Source of the DNA: Hyphomonadaceae bacterium UBA1849
GTDB taxonomy: Bacteria > Pseudomonadota > Alphaproteobacteria > Caulobacterales > Hyphomonadaceae
DNA length: 39,349 nucleotides
Assembly (NCBI GenBank): GCA_002338565.1
Contig: DDIN01000006.1
Span: forward strand, 302,325 to 341,673
Direction of reading: 5' to 3'
Shown: one piece after another, positions 24,627 to 32,401 of the stretch
Position numbering within the stretch: position 1 is the first letter of the stretch
How the letters are laid out: each line of letters starts with the position of its first letter
Made by a program: the position numbers and the translations under genes
The notes under the pieces: model-generated
What the model saw: only the letters and a program-made list of their open reading frames with translations
What the model was told of the DNA's origin: nothing
The model's database searches: none

Positions 24627-25706
24627 CTAATAACGACCTGGCGAGAACATCCTACCCCGAAGGCCTGCCAGCTCTATATCATACCCGTTCAACCGTAAGC
24701 TCGAAAACCGTCTGAAAGGACTAAAAAGCTCGAGCACCGCCAGTTGCCTGCTTTCCAAAGCCTCAGTCGGTGCCAAATTTAACTCGCGAGACCTGCAAAA
24801 CTGTTCAAAGTCGAACCGATAACTGAACAAGTCAGTATCATTTAACACAGAGATGATTTGGCTGATGGTGTACTCGCTGAATTCGATCGCACTATACCTA
24901 AACGGCGTCTCTCCAGTCGGCAGTTCTCGGATCGGATTATAGTTCGCGAGAAACACCCCGTCACAATGCGCCACCTCCCAGGCAAGCCGCACACTGCCGA
25001 GAGCCTTAAGGCCGTGATATACTTGCATCTGTCTGACGTGGTCTTGCGTTGAAACGAAAGTTTCTGGAAATCCCCATCTGGTTTGAATGAGGAAGCTCAG
25101 ACAGTGCCCTGATAACTGTCGCGCGTGCTCAAACACAAACTGACGTCTTGCTTCAGTCGACCTGATGCTCGCATCAGGCGCATGCTCGCTCCCTTCGCAA
25201 GCTGCGTTTAATCCAGTCTCATAACCTCGGCGCAATTCTCTTTGAGCCGCAGTCTCAATGACGGGTGCAACATCAACGTTCTCAGTCGCCCCTCCCCCAT
25301 CCCCGGGATGATCTGAATCAACTAAATCGCCCAATTCTGATATCGCGACGACGGGTAATCCGATAATCAGTATTCCGGCCGTTAGACCGCCACCCGACAG
25401 AAAATCCCCCAAATCTGCACCATATGAACGATAGCTCAGCTCCGCGATATCACTATAGGCGGCGCAATAGATTTCAGAACAGAAATAGGAAGTGTGCGAT
25501 GTGGGGTCCTGATATTTGAATGTGGAGAAAGCATTCTCACGCCAGGTCCAACCGTCTTGAAAAACAAGCACTACTTCGCCGTTATCTTTCTGCACCATCG
25601 TATCCAAATAGTCAGGCGTCGCAGGTCGTAGTTGTTGCGATGACGCACATGCAGTGATTACAAAACTAAGCAAAAAAGTTGAAATCAGGTTCAATCGTCC
25701 CAGCAT
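24627..25706 (-). CDS. Putative lipoprotein, unknown function
   Basis: A 359-residue protein with a signal peptide ending in the lipobox V-I-T-A-C (Cys20). Near residues 100-126 there is a Gly-rich hydrophobic stretch (G-G-G-L-T-A-G-I-L-I-I-G-L-P-V-V-A-I) that could insert in a membrane, followed by an acidic Gly/Asp linker. The C-terminal two thirds are alpha/beta with several cysteines (including A-A-C-E-G-S and V-A-H-C-D-G) that might form disulfides. I recognise no domain. The base composition is more A/T-rich than the flanking transporter genes, which may point to a later acquisition. It converges with dctM and diverges from the cupin-like gene. Confidence 0.65.
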   Translation of the reverse strand: MLGRLNLISTFLLSFVITACASSQQLRPATPDYLDTMVQKDNGEVVLVFQDGWTWRENAFSTFKYQDPTSHTSYFCSEIYCAAYSDIAELSYRSYGADLGDFLSGGGLTAGILIIGLPVVAISELGDLVDSDHPGDGGGATENVDVAPVIETAAQRELRRGYETGLNAACEGSEHAPDASIRSTEARRQFVFEHARQLSGHCLSFLIQTRWGFPETFVSTQDHVRQMQVYHGLKALGSVRLAWEVAHCDGVFLANYNPIRELPTGETPFRYSAIEFSEYTISQIISVLNDTDLFSYRFDFEQFCRSRELNLAPTEALESRQLAVLELFSPFRRFSSLRLNGYDIELAGLRGRMFSPGRY

Positions 25707-25789
25707 CGCTCACTGCCCTTCTATCGTGTATGTCTTCACACATCTCCAGAACATCATACTCTAGCCTGTACTCCCGTCAGAGAAAATAC

Positions 25790-26341
25790 ATGACCAAATT
25801 CGACCGAGACCAGTTCGTATCTGATTGTATCAAAGCCCGTTCCGAGAATGACTCCATGGGCGCCGTCCGCGAGGTGGTGACCCGCGCAATCTCCGATCCG
25901 AGCGATGTTCTGCGTGGCATTGGCGAACCGACAGAAGCCGGGATGGATATTCTGCACCGCTCGCCTACGCTCACCATTTTCGCGGCGACCTGGACACCTC
26001 GCATGAACCTCTTACCGCATGATCATGATATGTGGGCGCTGATCGGCATCTATACCGGCCGCGAAGACAACATCTTCTGGAAAGAAACCGAAAACGGTCT
26101 GCAGGCACACGGCGCAAACTGCCTGTTTGAAGGCGATGTCGCGACGCTCGGCCGGGACGCAATCCATTCGGTTACGAACCCGCTCCTGCGCTTCACTGGC
26201 GGCATCCATATCTATGGCGGTGACTATTTTGACGCCCATCGCCATCAATGGGATCCGGAAACTCTGGAGAAAGAGCCAACCAATGGCGACCGTGTCCGTG
26301 CCATGTTCGCGGCAGAAAATGAGCGTCTGGAGGCTCAATGA
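25790..26341 (+). CDS. Cupin-type, predicted metal-binding protein (double-stranded beta-helix superfamily)
   Basis: A 183-residue cytoplasmic protein. The central region (about 65-140) reads as a cupin/cysteine-dioxygenase-like barrel. L-L-P-H-D-H-D-M-W-A-L-I-G-I-Y-T-G supplies two histidines and a strand, followed by E-D-N-I-F-W-K. A later H-I-Y-G-G-D-Y-F-D-A-H-R-H-Q-W carries further possible metal ligands. This agrees with the 'predicted metal-dependent enzyme of the double-stranded beta-helix superfamily'. I chose the ATG at 25790 (M-T-K-F-D-R-D) because the 37 in-frame codons upstream overlap the divergent lipoprotein start and have low-complexity Ser-rich text. The substrate is unknown. 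Confidence 0.72.
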   Translation: MTKFDRDQFVSDCIKARSENDSMGAVREVVTRAISDPSDVLRGIGEPTEAGMDILHRSPTLTIFAATWTPRMNLLPHDHDMWALIGIYTGREDNIFWKETENGLQAHGANCLFEGDVATLGRDAIHSVTNPLLRFTGGIHIYGGDYFDAHRHQWDPETLEKEPTNGDRVRAMFAAENERLEAQ

Positions 26342-26482
26342 CGTTCAACTAGTCCGGCTTCCCGCATCGTCCAGCCATCGGGCCATCACACTTTTCGTGA
26401 CCGGCTAGCTCGTTAAAAACTCGGAACTTCCCATCCTGCCCATGTGTTTGAAAGGCATACCCCAAACACAGACAGGACAATT

Positions 26483-27862
26483 ATGACCGAACTGAAAACC
26501 GTAAACCCCACAACTGGCGAAACACTCAACACCTACCCGCTGATGAGCGATGCAGAGGTCGCTGAATCGGTAAAGCAGTGTCACGAAGCCTATCTGGACT
26601 GGCGCCTCACCTCGCATGAAGAGCGCGCGAAAATCATCAACAAAGTCGCCGAAGTTCTGCGCGAGCGTAAAGACGAATTCGCAGAGCTGATGACCAAGGA
26701 AACCGGCAAACTGCTGTCTGGCAGTAAGCAGGAAATCGATCTGTGCGCTGGCATTTGTGAATACACCGCGAAGAACGGCCCGTCAGAGCTGGCGGACGAG
26801 ACCCGCGACCACCCGAATGGCGAGCGCGCGACCATTACCTATTCCCCGATCGGCGTGGTCTATGGCATCCAGCCTTGGAACTTCCCATGCTATCAGGCCA
26901 TCCGCTATTCCATCGCCAATCTCATGGCGGGTAATGGCGTTATCCTGAAGCACGCTGAAGCCTGCACGGGCAGCGGCCTGATGCTCCGCGATGTGTTCGA
27001 AGCGGCAGGCCTGCCGAAACACCTCTTCACCGTGCTGCTGATCGACCATGACCAGTCCGACGATGTGATCGAGAATGATCTGGTGCGCGGCGTTACCCTC
27101 ACTGGCTCGGATAAAGCCGGTAAAATCGTCGCCAAGAAGGCGGGCGAGATGCTGAAGAAAACCGTGCTCGAGCTTGGCTCTAACGATGCCTTCCTCGTAC
27201 TCGACGACGCAGACCTCGACCTTGCCGTCAAAACATCCGTCACGGCCCGCATCTTTAATAACGGCCAGACCTGTGTGAACGGCAAACGCTTCATCGTGAC
27301 TGAGAAGAACTATGATGCCTTCGTGGAGAAATACACCGAAGCGATGAAAGGCATTCACCTTGGTGACCCGATGATGAAGGACACGCAGCTTGGCCCCATG
27401 TCACGCTCAGAGCTCCGTGATGACCTGCACGAGCAAGTGAAGGAGAGTGTCGAGAAAGGCGCGAAAATCCTATGCGGCGGTGAAATCCCAGACATGCAGG
27501 GCGCTTGGTATCCCGCAACCGTGCTGGTGGACGTAGAGCCCGGCCAGCCTGCCTATGATGACGAGCTGTTCGGCCCGGTCGCGTCAGTCATCAAAGCGAA
27601 GGATGATGAAGACGCGATGCGCATCGCCAATGACAGCCGTTACGGCCTTGGCGGCGGTATCTTCTCCACCAATGTGGAGCGTGCCGAGAAGCTTGCGAAG
27701 ACCTATTTCGACACCGGCATGGTGGTCATCAACGGCTATGACATTGCCGCGCCGAACCTGCCATTTGGCGGCGTGAAGAATTCAGGCTTTGGCCGCGAAC
27801 ATGGCGGCTTCGGCATGAAGGAATTCGTCAATGCGAAAGCCGTGTCTGTGCTCGCTGCATAG
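26483..27862 (+). CDS. NAD(P)-dependent aldehyde dehydrogenase, succinate-semialdehyde dehydrogenase-like (Sad/YneI type)
   Basis: Oxidises an aldehyde to the acid with NAD(P). The 459-residue protein has P-W-N-F-P (Asn133), the general-base Glu230 in V-L-E-L-G-S-N-D-A-F, and the nucleophile Cys264 in N-N-G-Q-T-C-V-N-G-K-R-F. The short N-terminus and K-R-F-I-V after the cysteine fit the Sad/YneI succinate-semialdehyde dehydrogenase branch, so succinate semialdehyde is a reasonable but unproven substrate. The ATG at 26483 is preferred over one at 26444, because the 13 upstream codons do not match the family and the family normally starts close to the text V-N-P-T-T-G-E. A strong terminator follows 24 bases after the stop, so the gene ends its transcript. 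Confidence 0.9.
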   Translation: MTELKTVNPTTGETLNTYPLMSDAEVAESVKQCHEAYLDWRLTSHEERAKIINKVAEVLRERKDEFAELMTKETGKLLSGSKQEIDLCAGICEYTAKNGPSELADETRDHPNGERATITYSPIGVVYGIQPWNFPCYQAIRYSIANLMAGNGVILKHAEACTGSGLMLRDVFEAAGLPKHLFTVLLIDHDQSDDVIENDLVRGVTLTGSDKAGKIVAKKAGEMLKKTVLELGSNDAFLVLDDADLDLAVKTSVTARIFNNGQTCVNGKRFIVTEKNYDAFVEKYTEAMKGIHLGDPMMKDTQLGPMSRSELRDDLHEQVKESVEKGAKILCGGEIPDMQGAWYPATVLVDVEPGQPAYDDELFGPVASVIKAKDDEDAMRIANDSRYGLGGGIFSTNVERAEKLAKTYFDTGMVVINGYDIAAPNLPFGGVKNSGFGREHGGFGMKEFVNAKAVSVLAA

Positions 27863-27886
27863 GCCAGCGCCCACCTGCCGCAAACA

Positions 27887-27913
27887 AAAAGCCCGCCAGA
27901 CTGGCGGGCTTTT
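27887..27913 (+). terminator. Rho-independent terminator after the aldehyde dehydrogenase gene
   Basis: AAAAGCCCGCCAG (27887-27899) and CTGGCGGGCTTTT (27901-27913) are perfectly complementary, and the realistic hairpin is GCCCGCC-AGACT-GGCGGGC. A T-rich tail follows. Confidence 0.9.
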
Positions 27914-27924
27914 CTTTACTTCTG

Positions 27925-28020
27925 CAGCCTTGAGCGCGTTCTATGTGAAACTCCGTTTCACGAGAACGATCTAAAAAGACAGCCTTGAGCGCGACCCATC
28001 GCGAAAGTGGCGCAAGCCAC
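27925..28020 (+). repeat. Dispersed hairpin repeat, copy A (two units)
   Basis: Unit 1 starts with CAGCCTTGAGCGCG and contains outer arms GTTCT/AGAAC and a perfect inner stem GTGAAAC-TCC-GTTTCAC (27945-27961). Unit 2 starts with the same 14-base head at 27980. It then has CGCGA...TCGCG and the perfect hairpin GTGGC-GCAA-GCCAC (28007-28020). Copies B and C share the head and fold with different stem bases. It lies between the convergent aldehyde dehydrogenase and lemA genes. Confidence 0.8.
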
Positions 28021-28045
28021 AAAGCGGGAGGTCTGCCAAAAAAGC

Positions 28046-28609
28046 CTAGAACTTCACGTCCGGCACGACAGAGAGCTGTTCGCGGACTTCGTCGCCAAGG
28101 TCGTAGAACTCTTCCGGCTCGAAACCGAACATGCTCGCAAACACAGCCGCAGGGAATGTCTCACGTGCTGTGTTGTACTGCTGAACAGCAGAGTTGTAGA
28201 AGCGACGCGCCGCAGCGAGCTTGTCTTCGATGGTGGAGAGTTCTTTCTGGAGTTCCAGGAAGTTCGTGTTCGCCTTGAGGTCCGGATAGGCCTCAGCGAG
28301 CGCAAACATCTTGCCCAGCGCCGCAGAGAGCATGCCCTCAGCCGCAGCCGATTCAGCCGGCGAGCCTGCCGCAATCGCAGAGTTACGCGCAGAGATCACC
28401 GCATCCAGCGTTTCACGCTCATGGCTGGCATAGCCTTTCACCGTTTCAACGAGGTTCGGGATAAGGTTGCGACGTTGCTTCAGCTGAACGTCTACATCGG
28501 CAAAGGCCTGACGGCATTGCTGGCGCTTGGCCACAAGGCCGTTATAGATGCCGATCACAATGACGGCGAGAAGGGCAATAATGCCCAGAATTACGTATAA
28601 ACCAGTCAT
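28046..28609 (-). CDS. lemA: LemA family protein
   Basis: A 187-residue membrane-anchored helical protein. One N-terminal membrane helix (residues 4-25) is followed by the LemA coil with K-R-R-N-L-I-P-N-L-V-E-T-V-K-G-Y (about 45-60; one Q-for-K variant at the start), A-N-T-N-F-L-E-L-Q-K-E-L at ~115-126, and Y-N-T-A-R-E-T-F-P near 144-152. This is the full family signature at normal length. LemA proteins often accompany the TPM-domain protein YgcG or an M48 protease (HtpX); neither is adjacent here. The upstream 138 bases contain only weak promoter-like text. Copy A of the dispersed repeat lies just beyond its stop. Its cellular role is unclear even in studied species. Confidence 0.93.
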   Translation of the reverse strand: MTGLYVILGIIALLAVIVIGIYNGLVAKRQQCRQAFADVDVQLKQRRNLIPNLVETVKGYASHERETLDAVISARNSAIAAGSPAESAAAEGMLSAALGKMFALAEAYPDLKANTNFLELQKELSTIEDKLAAARRFYNSAVQQYNTARETFPAAVFASMFGFEPEEFYDLGDEVREQLSVVPDVKF

Positions 28610-28709
28610 GAAAACTGACTCCCCACTTAGTAGAGTGAAAGATTACTGAGAACCGCAGGAAGCGGCAAGCATCCAGCTCATTTCTCTGACGATTTACACA
28701 AGCTCGCTA

Positions 28710-28724
28710 CCCCCGATTTGGGGG
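28710..28724. other. Small GC hairpin beyond the ArsR gene
   Basis: CCCCC-GATTT-GGGGG is a perfect 5-bp stem in the 138-base gap between lemA and arsR. No T-run follows, so terminator function for the minus-strand arsR gene is only possible. Confidence 0.4.
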
Positions 28725-28747
28725 ATTTCAGGCGGCATATTCTAAGC

Positions 28748-29062
28748 TCACCCAATACTCAGCGTTTCACTCAGCCAGTCGCGATACTCGCTGAGGGCCG
28801 TTTCATCGCGTCGGCAGTAAGACCATTTCTGGTATCGCTGCACAGTAATGAAGCCCGCCCGTTTGAGAATATCGATATGGCGGCTGACAGTCGGCTGGGC
28901 GAGTTGCAGCTTTTCAGCGATCAGATTGATGCAGACACCAAAGGCTTCGGGATCAGCCGTTTCCTGATGGGAAAAATGCTGTTTCGCATCGCGAAGCAGG
29001 CGCAGGATTTCCATCCGCACCTCGCTGCTCATCGCCTTGATCTGATCTTCACGCCTTGACAT
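28748..29062 (-). CDS. ArsR-type winged-helix transcriptional regulator
   Basis: A ~104-residue repressor-like protein. Text of the ArsR winged helix is clear: S-S-E-V-R-M-E-I-L-R-L-L at the start, the recognition region L-Q-L-A-Q-P-T-V-S-R-H-I-D-I-L-K-R-A-G-F-I, and a wing around Q-R-Y-Q-K-W-S-Y-C-R-R. The metal-site motif E-L-C-V-C-D of ArsR proper is absent, so it probably senses something other than arsenite. The ATG at 29062 is chosen because a minus-strand TTGACA (29092-29097) would place the transcript start close to it. ATGs at 29068 and 29074 are alternatives, but 29074 lies inside the operator palindrome. It diverges from the alpha/beta hydrolase across that palindrome. Confidence 0.82.
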   Translation of the reverse strand: MSRREDQIKAMSSEVRMEILRLLRDAKQHFSHQETADPEAFGVCINLIAEKLQLAQPTVSRHIDILKRAGFITVQRYQKWSYCRRDETALSEYRDWLSETLSIG

Positions 29063-29071
29063 ACCCATAGT

Positions 29072-29093
29072 CATATAGAATTTTCGCTATATG
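29072..29093. promoter_or_regulatory. Palindromic operator between arsR-type gene and hydrolase
   Basis: CATATAG (29072-29078) and CTATATG (29087-29093) form a perfect inverted repeat with an 8-base A/T-rich spacer, the size and style of ArsR-family operators. It overlaps the minus-strand -35 TTGACA and the short space before the hydrolase start, so one bound dimer could control both genes. Confidence 0.65.
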
Positions 29094-29112
29094 TCAATTT
29101 ATGAGGATGACC

Positions 29113-29922
29113 ATGCTTTCACTGGATCAGCGCTACCCGTTTCGCGGACACGAAATCGCGTGGGGATCGCTCGGCAGCGGCCCGCCACTTGTGCTGGTGC
29201 ACGGCTTTCCATGGTCGTCTCAGTGCTGGCGGAAGCTAGCGCCATGGCTCGCGAAATCGCATAAGGTGTTTGTGTTCGATATGCTGGGCACGGGTCAGTC
29301 AGATAAGCCCGCTGATATACGCCTTGATGAGTCAATGCAGTCGGACTTGCTGGTCGAACTGATGGCGCATTGGCAGGTTGAGCAACCCCGCATCATTGCG
29401 CACGATTTTGGCGGGTTAGCCGCCCTCCGCGGGCATTTCATCCACGGTCTGGAATACCGTTCGCTTCACCTGATGGATGCCGTCGCGCTCCTGCCATCCG
29501 GCTCTCCGTTTTACCGGCACGTCGCCGCGCATGAGCGGGCGTTTGCGGGCCTGCCGGACTACGCGCATGAGGCGCTGTTCCGAGCCTATATCCAGAACGC
29601 CGCCCATTTGCCGCTGAGCCCTGAAGTCTCCGATATCTATCTTCGCCCCTATTCCGGCGAGGCAGGCAGACCCGCCTTTTATCGCCAGATCGCCCACGCC
29701 TCGAATGAGAATATCGCAGCCCTGGAGAGCCTCTATGCGAAGCCAGACTTTTCAGTGCACATCATCTGGGGCGAGGAAGACAGCTTTATCCCGATCGAGC
29801 GCGGCAGGCGGCTGGCCGATCTGCTTCAGGCCGAAAGTTTCACGCCCATATTCGGCGCAGCCCATTTGATACAGGAAGACGCGCCAGAGGCTCTCCTCGG
29901 CGCGATCCTGACATCTCTTTGA
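29113..29922 (+). CDS. Alpha/beta hydrolase with aspartate nucleophile (epoxide hydrolase/haloalkane dehalogenase-like)
   Basis: A 269-residue alpha/beta hydrolase. The oxyanion strand V-L-V-H-G-F-P is followed by the nucleophile elbow A-H-D-F-G-G, in which the nucleophile is Asp98 rather than Ser. That places it with epoxide hydrolases, haloacetate and haloalkane dehalogenases. The charge-relay acid is in W-G-E-E-D-S-F-I-P and the base His in G-A-A-H-L-I-Q-E-D-A. I chose the ATG at 29113 because GAGGATGACC supplies a ribosome site to it; an ATG at 29101 would begin inside that stretch. It is divergent from the ArsR-type regulator, the arrangement of an inducible detoxification or catabolic enzyme. 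The substrate is unknown. Confidence 0.85.
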   Translation: MLSLDQRYPFRGHEIAWGSLGSGPPLVLVHGFPWSSQCWRKLAPWLAKSHKVFVFDMLGTGQSDKPADIRLDESMQSDLLVELMAHWQVEQPRIIAHDFGGLAALRGHFIHGLEYRSLHLMDAVALLPSGSPFYRHVAAHERAFAGLPDYAHEALFRAYIQNAAHLPLSPEVSDIYLRPYSGEAGRPAFYRQIAHASNENIAALESLYAKPDFSVHIIWGEEDSFIPIERGRRLADLLQAESFTPIFGAAHLIQEDAPEALLGAILTSL

Positions 29923-29935
29923 AGCTGCTAAAGGC

Positions 29936-32173
29936 CTAGCCGTCGAACTTGCCGCTGCGCGGGAAGCCACGCATCACCATGCGCCCTGCCCCTGCCCGTC
30001 GGCCGTTCCATTCCTGCCAGTCCGGGAAGGTCCGCTGACGGCCTGAGGCTTCAGTCACGACAAAGCCATCAGCTTCGCTGAACACCATCGCGTCGAGCAG
30101 GCCGCCATCCTTATAGGATTGCAGCTTCACGCCCTTACCGCGCGGCATTTCCGGCAGGTCCGCCAGATCGAAGATCAGAAGCTTACGGTTGTCACCAATC
30201 ACGGCGACCTTATCACCCACAGCGACCTTCGAGATGAAGAGCGGGCTGTCTGACGACGTGGTCACCACCTGCTTACCAGCCTTACGCGCGGAGACCAGAT
30301 CAGCCTCCTGACAGATAAAGCCATAGCCGGCCTTGGACGCCATGAAGCGCTTCCCTTCAGGGTTCAGGCGGAACATATCCGTGATGGAGTGTTCGTCCTC
30401 CAGATCAATCTGGAAGCGGATCGGCTCACCTGCGCCGCGCCCGCCCGGCAGCTTGTCACCGCCCAGCGTAAAGGCCCGCCCGTCTGACGACATGAGGATG
30501 AGCTTATCGGTGGTTTCCATCTGACAACTGAGCGCCAGCCCGTCGCCATCTTTGAACTTCACCTTCTCAAGATCATTATTGTGCCCCTTCAGCGCGCGGA
30601 TCCAGCCCTGCTCTGAGAGAACAACCGTAATCGGCTCACGCACGATCAGCGCTTCAGCGATCATATCGCCTACGTCAGCGGCTGGCGCTTCACCGAAGAT
30701 GGAGCGGCGACGGCCAAGATCGGTCTCCGGGTCGAACACTTTGCGCGCTTCGTTCAGACCTTTCGCGACCTCTTTCCACTGCTTAGCAGGGCTTTTGATC
30801 AGGGCTTCCAGCTTGTCGCGCTTTTTCTCAAGCTCGGCATGCTCGCCGCGAATTTCCATCTCTTCCAGCTTACGAAGAGAGCGCAGACGCATGTTGAGAA
30901 TGGCCTCGGCCTGATTTTCCGTCAGGTTGAAGGCCTTCATCAGCTCGGATTTCGGATGGTCTTCCTCGCGGATGATGCGGATCACCTCATCAAGGTTCAG
31001 GAAGGCAACCAGATACCCTTCCAGCACCTCAAGACGGGCGAGCGTCTTGTCCAGCTGGTGCTGGGCAATACGCACAACCACTTCCTGACGGTGGGAAAGA
31101 TACGCCATCAGAACCTCTTTCAGGTTCATCACTTTCGGCGCGCCTTTATCCAGCACGTTCAGGTTCATGGAAAAGCGGCTTTCCAGATCGGAGAGCTTAT
31201 AGAGGCTCTCCATCAGCATATCCGGGTCAACCGTCTTGGATTTCGGCTCCAGCACGAGGCGAATATCCTCGGCGCTTTCATCGCGCACATCTCCAAGCAG
31301 AGGCACCTTCTTCGCGTCAATCAGCTCAGCCAGGCGCTCGATCAGCTTACCTTTCTGAACCTGAAACGGAATTTCCGTGACAACAATCTGCCAGGTGCCA
31401 CGGCCAAGGTCTTCCTTTTCCCATTTCGCACGAATGCGGAAGCCGCCACGGCCCGTCGCATACGCCTCGCGAATGGTCTCCTTGCTCTCGACCAGCGTGC
31501 CGCCTGTCGGGAAGTCCGGGCCCGGCATCACTTCCAGAAGCTCGTCCAGCTCGGCGTTTTTATTGTCGACAAGGATCAGGCAGGCATCGATCAGCTCGGC
31601 AGCGTTATGCGGCGGAATACTGGTCGCCATACCCACGGCGATACCCGTCGCGCCGTTCGCCAAAAGGTTCGGATAGGCCGCCGGCAGAACGACAGGCTCG
31701 GAGTCCTGCTCGTCATACGTATCGCGGAAGTCGACAGCGTTCTCGTCCAGCCCGTCCAGCAGCAGCTTGGCCGCTGCCGTCATCCGGCTTTCAGTGTAAC
31801 GCATAGCCGCTGCGCTATCACCGTCAATATTGCCGAAATTGCCCTGACCGTCGACCAGCGGATAGCGAACCGAGAAGCTTTGGGCCAGACGCACCAGCGT
31901 GTCGTAAATCGCGCTATCACCGTGCGGGTGATAGTTACCCATCACCTCACCGACGATTTTCGCACACTTACGATAGCTTGCGTCCGGGTTCAGCTTCAGC
32001 TCGCGCATCGCATACAGAATGCGGCGCTGCACGGGTTTCAGACCGTCGCGCACATCCGGCAGCGCCCGGCTGGTAATGGTGGATAGAGCATAGGCCAGAT
32101 AGCGCCGCGACAGCGCTTCATTCATGCTCTCATCGATGATGTTCTCTTCGCCAGAATCCATCAGGTCAGACAT
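29936..32173 (-). CDS. parC: DNA topoisomerase IV subunit A
   Basis: The breakage-reunion subunit of topoisomerase IV, which decatenates daughter chromosomes. At 745 residues it is shorter than GyrA, as expected for alphaproteobacterial ParC. The N-terminal S-R-R-Y-L-A-Y-A-L-S-T-I is followed by the quinolone-determining segment H-P-H-G-D-S-A-I-Y-D (Ser87 and Asp91, susceptible-type residues). The catalytic Tyr126 is in A-M-R-Y-T-E-S-R-M. The C-terminal ~240 residues are the beta-pinwheel repeats. The ATG at 32173 has AAGGAG upstream at a normal distance. In many alphaproteobacteria parC lies next to recO; here ~4 kb of accessory DNA separates them. Confidence 0.95.
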   Translation of the reverse strand: MSDLMDSGEENIIDESMNEALSRRYLAYALSTITSRALPDVRDGLKPVQRRILYAMRELKLNPDASYRKCAKIVGEVMGNYHPHGDSAIYDTLVRLAQSFSVRYPLVDGQGNFGNIDGDSAAAMRYTESRMTAAAKLLLDGLDENAVDFRDTYDEQDSEPVVLPAAYPNLLANGATGIAVGMATSIPPHNAAELIDACLILVDNKNAELDELLEVMPGPDFPTGGTLVESKETIREAYATGRGGFRIRAKWEKEDLGRGTWQIVVTEIPFQVQKGKLIERLAELIDAKKVPLLGDVRDESAEDIRLVLEPKSKTVDPDMLMESLYKLSDLESRFSMNLNVLDKGAPKVMNLKEVLMAYLSHRQEVVVRIAQHQLDKTLARLEVLEGYLVAFLNLDEVIRIIREEDHPKSELMKAFNLTENQAEAILNMRLRSLRKLEEMEIRGEHAELEKKRDKLEALIKSPAKQWKEVAKGLNEARKVFDPETDLGRRRSIFGEAPAADVGDMIAEALIVREPITVVLSEQGWIRALKGHNNDLEKVKFKDGDGLALSCQMETTDKLILMSSDGRAFTLGGDKLPGGRGAGEPIRFQIDLEDEHSITDMFRLNPEGKRFMASKAGYGFICQEADLVSARKAGKQVVTTSSDSPLFISKVAVGDKVAVIGDNRKLLIFDLADLPEMPRGKGVKLQSYKDGGLLDAMVFSEADGFVVTEASGRQRTFPDWQEWNGRRAGAGRMVMRGFPRSGKFDG

Positions 32174-32253
32174 TGGGAAACTCCTTGACCCGCTACTCTA
32201 TATGAGTCGGCGTGGAAGTCCCGTCAGACCACGCGAATTTATGGGGAGAAACA

Positions 32254-32340
32254 CAGCCCTGAGCGCGCTCTATGCGAGACTTTCGTCTCGCGAGAGCAAA
32301 ACAGAATAACAGCCCTGAGCGCGATCCATCGCGAAAGCGG
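32254..32340 (+). repeat. Dispersed hairpin repeat, copy B (two units)
   Basis: Unit 1: head CAGCCCTGAGCGCG, outer arms GCTCT/AGAGC, perfect inner stem GCGAGAC-TTTC-GTCTCGC (32274-32291). Unit 2: the same head at 32310, then the near-palindrome CGCGATCCATCGCG (32320-32333). It lies between the parC start and the end of the OLD-family gene, at the left edge of the accessory stretch. Confidence 0.8.
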
Positions 32341-32401
32341 CGGCGGGCGATCAAAAGGCAAAAGGTCGTTTGGATATGTCAGGAACGGTGGGGATATTGT
32401 C

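Noticed and set aside
25679..25789. 37-codon N-terminal extension of the cupin-like protein
   Set aside because: It overlaps the divergent lipoprotein start and has Ser-rich, non-domain text; the ATG at 25790 starts the ordinary sequence.
30839..32086. A 415-codon open frame on the plus strand opposite parC
   Set aside because: It is antisense to the highly conserved parC, has His/Gln-rich text with no domain, and arises from the codon bias of the opposite strand.
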